Origin: Channallabes apus
Taxonomy: Eukaryota; Chordata; Actinopteri; Siluriformes; Clariidae
Assembly (NCBI GenBank): GCA_030522415.1
Contig: CM060125.1
Span: 28,165,167 to 28,229,166 of the forward strand
Length of the DNA: 64,000 nt
Reading direction: 5' to 3'
A program made the translations under genes and the position numbers. Position 1 is the first letter of the stretch; every line of letters begins with the position of its first letter. The notes under the pieces were generated by a model. It was given only the letters and a program-made list of their open reading frames with translations. It made no database searches and was not told the DNA's origin. Of the stretch, positions 58,501 through 64,000 are shown one piece after another.

Positions 58501-59550
58501 CAGTTTCTTCCCATGGAGATTGAAACACGATCAGAAAAGCAGATTGTGTGTTTATGGATGTCTGTGTGTATGTAGGAGGGGTTTGGGAGATAGTAAAAGC
58601 CAGCTGAATAGATACTAGTGGGATCATTAGGGTTTGTCTGTGATGAAACCAAACACTCATTCGGGATTAATGAATCCATTACGCTCTCTCGGCAAACATA
58701 ATGACTAGGCGAAGCATGTTGTTGATTGCCTGCATGTTTGTGTGCCCTCCTGCTTGAATTTGTATGGGTTCCGCTCGTTTGAATATCATGACTTAAAAGG
58801 GGGGGAAAAAAGCTTCTTGATGTGCGAAGCAACTGTAAAAGTTTTTTTTTTTTTTTTTGTTTTAAGTGGATTTGTTCTACCCATATAGCCAGATAAGCAA
58901 CTGAGTTTCAACATACAGTACACGATGATATTTAATTAATGCCGCATACATACTGTGACATTGTACAATACTATAGAAATATTTCCATTAAGTGGTGTAA
59001 AGGGCAAAATAATAAGTGAAGCACTTTGCATGTACTGTAAGTACTGTACGCTATAATCCTTCACTTTCCAAACTCATCATAGACAGCTGATGTCATCAAA
59101 AAACCAAACAAAAAAAAAAACTGCAACAGGAGTAACGAACTAGCATGGTCATTCTGCTGAATTAGCAAACTGAAAACAGTATTCCAAGAAACAAAATGTC
59201 TATACGGTTAACCGAATCGATGTTCCATTGTTTGCGTCGTGTTTTACAAATGGATCATGACCATTTAAAAGCAACCGATGATGTCACTGACTGCAGGCTA
59301 TTACAGTAGGTGTGTCTACGATGTCATGAGACTAACATTTTCCCTGAATTACATTTTGCCTGAGGCTAATACGTCTGTTAATCATACTGGAAGTGCAGTG
59401 ATTTATTGGATAATTGATGAGTTTATTGTATTGCATTGTCAGCTTGCTAGCTAGAAATCAATTATCACTCTGGTACAATCAGCAGGTACAATAAAGATGT
59501 CGAGTTAGGGGAGTTGATTTGAGTATCTGAGGATGCATGTTCAAGCCCAC
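57100..59550. other. intron stretch with simple repeats
   Basis: Includes a G run (57459-57472), GA runs (57801-57825, 57919-57928), a (GT)n tract (58115-58140) and a T run (58468-58498). No supported exon. Confidence 0.5.
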
Positions 59551-59559
59551 CATCGTCCT

Positions 59560-59700
59560 CCAGCCACTGCATGCAGTTCTTGTCCCAAGACCAGTTAGAA
59601 AAATGTGAGGGTTGTGTCAGAAAGATCATCAAGCGTAAAACCTGTGCTAGGTTGTGTGTGGATCGGATGGTCCGCTGTGGTTTGAAATGAAAGTGGCATT
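59560..59700 (+). repeat. dispersed LINE-3'-end-like repeat, copy 2
   Basis: CACTGCATGCAGTTCTTGTCC, AGAAAAATGTGAGGGTTGTG, CATCAAGCGTAAAACCTGTG and GGATCGGATGGTCCGCTGTGG match the family also seen at 50740-50880. This copy extends further right. Confidence 0.65.
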
Positions 59701-59756
59701 TGCTGTCAAGACGTACTGTAGTTTTTGGTTTGTTGAATTTTACCCCACGACCCATG

Positions 59757-59910
59757 TGCAGGCGGAATGGCGGCATAGTAGTTAGTACAGTTGGCTTGCA
59801 TCTCCATGGTGCAGGTTCTATTCCCACCTTGGGGTCTGATTTGTGTGCATGGAGTTTGCATGTTCTCCCTGTGCTTGATGAGTTTCCTGCAGGTTGTCTG
59901 TTTTCCTGTG
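59757..59910 (-). repeat. SINE-like dispersed repeat, reverse copy
   Basis: GCAGGCGGAATGGCGGCATAG, GTGCAGGTTCTATTCCCACC, GGAGTTTGCATGTTCTCCCTG and GAGTTTCCTGCAGG correspond to the reverse complement of the 3' half of the family at 18919-19243. Confidence 0.7.
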
Positions 59911-59914
59911 TGTG

Positions 59915-62900
59915 TATCGGAATTGGACCCGGACCTTGGAGGTGCACGGCGACGATGCTAAGCATTCTGTGTGCACTGCAATGGATTGGCACCGTGTTTC
60001 AAGAATGTCAAGACATAAAATTCTGAGTCTGTTACATTCTGTACATGTTCACAAATAACATAGTTGTAAGCATCTGTTTTCTTAATATCTTAATATAAAA
60101 AAAAAAAAATCACCAAAATTTGACACTTGCTAACCTAGGCGTTAGCGGCATTAGCACGCCACAGTATGTCTGATTCATTGGAATGTACTGATGTATTAGG
60201 AGTTAAAAACAATGAACATTTCTTTGCCCAACTGTTCTAACTAAGGTTAATATTAATTTCAGTTCCTGTTAGTAGGACGAGACACATGAGAACTACGTTT
60301 ATTTATTTTTTTCTTCTTTCGCCTCTGTCCCAGTTAATAAACACGCTTTGTTTTCTTTGCTTTCCGGCTGCTTTATTTATCATTCTTAGCTGCAAGTATG
60401 TTTTATTCATGGTGGCTTTCAGACGAGACAAACCGGATGTCTTGCTAAATGAGATTTTCATTTAGTTCATGCTCATGGTCGCCGATCGTGGCACATGGTC
60501 GCTCATGCTAGTTATGATAGTGGCATGCCTTTGTTTTTTGGTTTGTTTTTTTGCTAAGCTTTCTTTGTTGAGTTTAATAGAGGCAGGAAGGGTTATTCTG
60601 TCATGTGCTGGAAAATATTATTTGGGTTACACGCTGAAATATTCATCCCATCAGTATGTGCGCGCGCGTTCATGTTTAATGTCTTCATCCAGAAAGACAG
60701 AGCTGCATGTCGCTAGTGGGAACTGAGATACAGATGCTAGCCTGGTTTAAGGATCTCTCACCGGAGCTTGGTCTGACTCCAACCCTGAGAGACATCATTA
60801 AAGACAGAGGAAAGGAAAGAGAGAAAGAAATAAGGTCTAGAACTATCGTCCACTCCTCCACCTTGAGAATAACTGGACAAATATAACTTTTCTTTTTTTT
60901 CCTTCTGGACACCATGCAGTGAATAGCTTTCGTAATTTGTTTAAGGTCTTTTTTGCAGTCCATTCTTGAAAATATATTCTCGAAATCACATATAAAAAGA
61001 CTAATTCATAAAAGCTTCAAATCTCAAAAGTCAATGCAATGTTTATTATTTATACAGTATATAGATTCCTCGATCAACTTCTCATAACTTCAACTGCATT
61101 CATCAGACCTTTAAAAACAAAAAAGCAGTCTAGAGCATCAGAGTAGCCCCTCGGTCGGGTCATAAGTAATGGCGCTCTTTATATGGTGAAAAAAAAAATC
61201 CTAATGCAAGCTCACAAGCTGCGTTACTGGTTTTTAGCGCACGGCACATTTAGCAGGCGCTCTTTCGTCCGTTATCATTTATTATACCAGCTATGAAGAT
61301 GTTTCCTCGCCAGCCGCTCTCTTTCTTGAAGTTAATAAGGCTTGTGATGTTACTGCAAAAACACCAAGCCCTCCGGCCATGTCGGAACAGCTAAAAAAGA
61401 CGTCGTCATTTGGAAATTAATCATATATAATGAGAACACAAGTGTGAGCATGAATGCACGTGTTTCTGTAATCGGACTTTTTTCTTTCAATACAATACTT
61501 CTCATCCAATAGACTGTTAGCCTTTAATTAAATCCTAAACCCTTATCCTTAGAGTCATTGTTTTATTTCAAAACAAATACTGGAATACATTGAGAGGAAT
61601 GTCCAATGATCTGACTTGACACAAGAGCTCAAGGTTACTTTCAATCATGATTTTGTTTGTTAAGCTTAAAACAAGAGCTTTTGTTGAATCCAAGGTTATC
61701 CTGAACGGGTGAGTTCTATAACTGTGCGTTTGTTTGCTTGAAAAATGATTTTGTAATTGAGCAAGCTCGGTTTTAAATATACCATTTCCCTGTCTTCCGT
61801 TGAAATTAATAGTTTCGTCTCCAGTTTTGGCAGGTTTTAACCAGTTCTCTTTTCGCAGCATGGCTAAAAGCTGTGTGACAGGCTGGAGCCGTCCATCCCG
61901 ATTCAAAGCCAAGCAATGTTTGCCCTCTTTATGCTTAATTTGAGGGAAAAATGGAGGCTGCGGGGGTTGAAACTTGCACTCGCTTTCTTTTTTTTTCCAT
62001 TGCCACAGACTGGACAGTTCTCTCCGCTCAACCAGATACAACCTCCATTATTATGTCGCTAATGATGCCTTGGTCATTTTCTGCCTTCCCAAGTTTTCTA
62101 TTTAGTGAGAGATAACCATCTCGGTCTGAAATGTGGGTTTCTGGGTATTGTAAATCTCTCCATCTGTTCCTTACGCTTGCATGAGCTCACAGACGCACGT
62201 GATTGGCTGTAGAGTTGTGACTGATTTGAGAGCGCTAAGTGCGCACTATCCCTTGGCCAATCAGCTCTCGCTTTATGCCCCTGGCTGCGAGAGGCTACAG
62301 CATCACCCAGGATTCGAACTTGCTATCTCCGGATGATAGGGTTTAGAGTAGTGGTGGTAAAGGGGTTATACTCCAGCACTGTTGAATTCTTGAATCTGAT
62401 AAGTAGGAAGGTGTTGATTGCTTTTCTGTAACAGCAGCCCTGACAATTGTTCTAGTTTATTTTAATGCATCACTTTATTACTTTTCATAGCAACTCGTTG
62501 GTGGGTAAGTGGAAAATAAGTACATTTGTGTTGGAATGCACTTTTCTATTTGGGTTGAAAGGCTACTGTGGTGTAAATGGGATAAAACCATGTTATTATA
62601 GCCCCTCTTTGTGGTAATAATGGGGTAACCAAATGATGACAATTTGTCTCTGAATATTTCTCCAGAACAGTATTTTCTTTCTTATTTATAACAAAACATT
62701 ATTGCTAGTATTAAGGTCAAGCATAAGTACCCGTTGTTAATGGAAAAAAAAAGTTTAAAGTTAAGAATAATCTAATTAGCTTTATTGTAATTAGTAATAT
62801 TATTATTTCAGGTTGAATTCCATGTATACGTCGGTCTGTCTTACTGTACAGCAGAACCCTGACAGCCTTGTTTATGCCAAGTTGTATTTTTTTTTTTGTC

Positions 62901-63310
62901 ATTGGCGGATAAAGGAAAAGTTTTATCTTAAAACGACTCCAGAGTTTAATACTGTAATTCACTTATACAGTACCACTTTAGTGCTATCCTGAACTAATCC
63001 TAGAAAAAATATTAAGTTTAGCCTTTCTTATTAATATCTCTTGGTGCTGGGTTTGTCTACATTAAGCAAGTAGCGCATTAGTAGCTTATTTTAAAGTAGA
63101 TTATTAAATCTGTTGCATACATTTTCATAATATCACTTTTAACACATCAACATTTTAATTTCACTTATAGTGCAGATTAAGCGTGAGGTAGATATAAAGT
63201 ACTGCAAATGTTTCGTGTGATGGGACGTGATCTGGCATGACAGACAGGCAGACAGAAAATAATTTTCTTAGACAGGTCCTCCAATGTACTGTATGAATAG
63301 ATATTTTACT
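59915..63310. other. intron stretch, mostly unique
   Basis: No exon or transposon end recognised. A 157-codon minus-strand frame (61568-62041) has no recognisable domain. A CCAAT/E-box cluster at 62196-62261 is listed separately. Confidence 0.5.
62196..62261. promoter_or_regulatory. E-box and paired CCAAT boxes
   Basis: CACGTG (62196-62201) is directly followed by ATTGG (62202-62206), and CCAAT occurs at 62257-62261 in opposite orientation, with AGCGCTAAGTGCGCACT between them. Paired inverted CCAAT boxes are bound by NF-Y in active promoters or enhancers. Function here is inferred. Confidence 0.3.
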
Positions 63311-63313
63311 GTA

Positions 63314-63403
<90 letters not shown>
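63314..63403. repeat. (GT)n(AT)n microsatellite
   Basis: About 20 bp of GT, then more than 60 bp of AT, ending a few bases before the TA target of Tc1 copy 3. Confidence 0.96.
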
Positions 63404-63404
<1 letters not shown>

Positions 63405-63413
63405 ATATATGTA

Positions 63414-64000
63414 CAGTGGTATGACAAACTATTTGCCCCCTTCCTGATTTCTTATTCTTTTGCATGTTTGTCACACTTAAATGTTTCTGCTCATCAAAAC
63501 CGTTAACTATTAGTCAAAGATAACATAATTGAACACAAAATGCAGTTTTTAAATGAAGCTTTACGTTATTAAGGGAGAAAAAAAACTCCAAATCTACATG
63601 GCCCTGTGTGAAAAAGTAATTGCCCCCGTTGTTAAAAAATAACTTAACTGTGGTTTATCACACCTGAGTTCAATTTCTGTAGTCACCCCCAGGCCTGATT
63701 ACTGCCACACCTGTTTCAATCAAGAAATCACTTAAATAGGAGCTACCTGACACAGAGAAGTAGACCAAAAGCACCTCAAAAGCTAGACATCATGCCAAGA
63801 TCCAAAGAAATTCAGGAACAAATGAGAACAAAAGTAATTGAGATCTATCAGTCTGGTAAAGGTGATAAAGCCATTTCTAAAGCTTTGGGACTCCAGCGAA
63901 CCACAGTGAGAGCCATTATCCACAAATGGCAAAAACAGGGAACAGTGGTGAACCTTCCCAGGAGTGGCCGGCCGACCAAAATTACCCCAAGAGCGCAGAG
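63414..64000 (+). mobile_element. Tc1-like transposon, copy 3 (runs off the window)
   Basis: Begins CAGTGGTATGACAAACTATT after TA (63412-63413) and follows copy 2 nearly base for base, including the inner direct repeat (ACATGGCCCTGTGTGAAAAA, about 63597). The right half lies beyond the window. Confidence 0.95.
63792..64000 (+). CDS. Tc1 transposase, copy 3, N-terminal part, open
   Basis: Starts at ATG 63792 (MPRSKEIQEQ) and stays open for about 69 codons to the window edge. It covers the first helix-turn-helix, GDKAISKALGLQRTTVRAII and the GRPTKITPRAQ linker. The positions broken in the other copies are intact here: the CGA at the site of the copy 2 stop, and CCACAG where copy 1 lost 2 bp. 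Two residues differ from copies 1 and 2: GDKAIS for GYKAIS, and KQGT for KHGT. Whether the catalytic half is intact cannot be seen. Confidence 0.88.
   Translation, partial: MPRSKEIQEQMRTKVIEIYQSGKGDKAISKALGLQRTTVRAIIHKWQKQGTVVNLPRSGRPTKITPRAQ

Larger units (their letters stand above)
38537..64000 (+). other. nrg3: probable nrg3 intron 1 (partial)
   Basis: The donor ACAC|GTGAGT at 38537 ends exon 1. Translation would otherwise run to a TGA at 38578, adding about 14 residues unlike any neuregulin, so splicing here is the better reading. No EGF-domain exon (six-cysteine pattern) is visible on the + strand to the end of the window. NRG3 is known for a very long first intron in mammals, in keeping with more than 25 kb here. 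The features listed below lie inside it. Confidence 0.75.

Noticed and set aside
61568..62041. 157-codon minus-strand frame
   Set aside because: No motif or repeat identity; chance open frame is the simpler reading.
1..64000. CRISPR-like or bacterial operon structure
   Set aside because: The tandem repeats seen are a minisatellite and microsatellites without unique spacers, and the genes are of vertebrate and transposon type.

Overview
The window looks like nuclear DNA of a ray-finned (teleost) fish. The only clear host gene is the first coding exon of neuregulin 3 (nrg3; + strand, 37900-38536). It matches the vertebrate protein through the membrane segment and the juxtamembrane region. Almost everything else is repeats of the kinds found in fish genomes: Tc1/mariner, Sleeping-Beauty-like, PIF/Harbinger, hAT and CACTA (EnSpm) DNA transposons, tRNA-derived SINEs, an L2/CR1-like LINE, a DIRS-like tyrosine-recombinase retrotransposon and a decayed endogenous retrovirus. 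The tRNA-SINE and Tc1 mix would fit an otophysan such as a catfish, but that is inference.

Layout. Positions 1-8,000 are intergenic DNA holding a Harbinger-type element inside a ~62-bp minisatellite, an 802-bp hAT-like element with a perfect 8-bp target duplication, a young tRNA-SINE and a broken Tc1 element (copy 1). Positions 8,010-14,334 hold a small inverted-repeat element and an endogenous retrovirus relic (LTR fragment, proline-type primer-binding site, gag, RNase H and integrase remnants). That relic is split by a Harbinger element, itself split by a hAT-type element, so it is nested three deep. Positions 16,520-19,396 are a Sleeping-Beauty-like element cut open by a second Tc1 copy and by a SINE-like repeat with its own target duplication. 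Positions 20,798-23,134 hold an internally deleted Tc1 relative beside a CACTA-type element that contains a CpG- and CCAAT-rich promoter-like block and a candidate spliced mini-gene. Positions 26,480-28,900 are a 5'-truncated LINE (minus strand) with a long uninterrupted reverse-transcriptase frame. Positions 31,339-33,657 are a DIRS-like relic with inverted termini. Positions 36,300-37,899 hold pyrimidine-rich sequence and the nrg3 5' leader.

From 38,537 to the end the window is probably nrg3 intron 1, running with the gene. It has no recognisable further exon. It is dotted with mariner remnants (one forward and two reverse; a further forward copy lies upstream of the gene), SINEs, LINE fragments, a head-to-head Tc1 palindrome with a ~70-bp hairpin, and a third Tc1 copy at the right edge whose transposase frame is open as far as the window runs.

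No bacterial-type operon, CRISPR array, rRNA or functional tRNA was seen. The most unusual items are the CACTA element carrying a promoter-like region with ATG and splice sites, a dispersed repeat whose two copies keep a hairpin although the stem sequences differ, the nested insertions that give a relative order of transposon activity, and the large foldback in the intron. All family assignments come from reading motifs by eye; no database search was possible.
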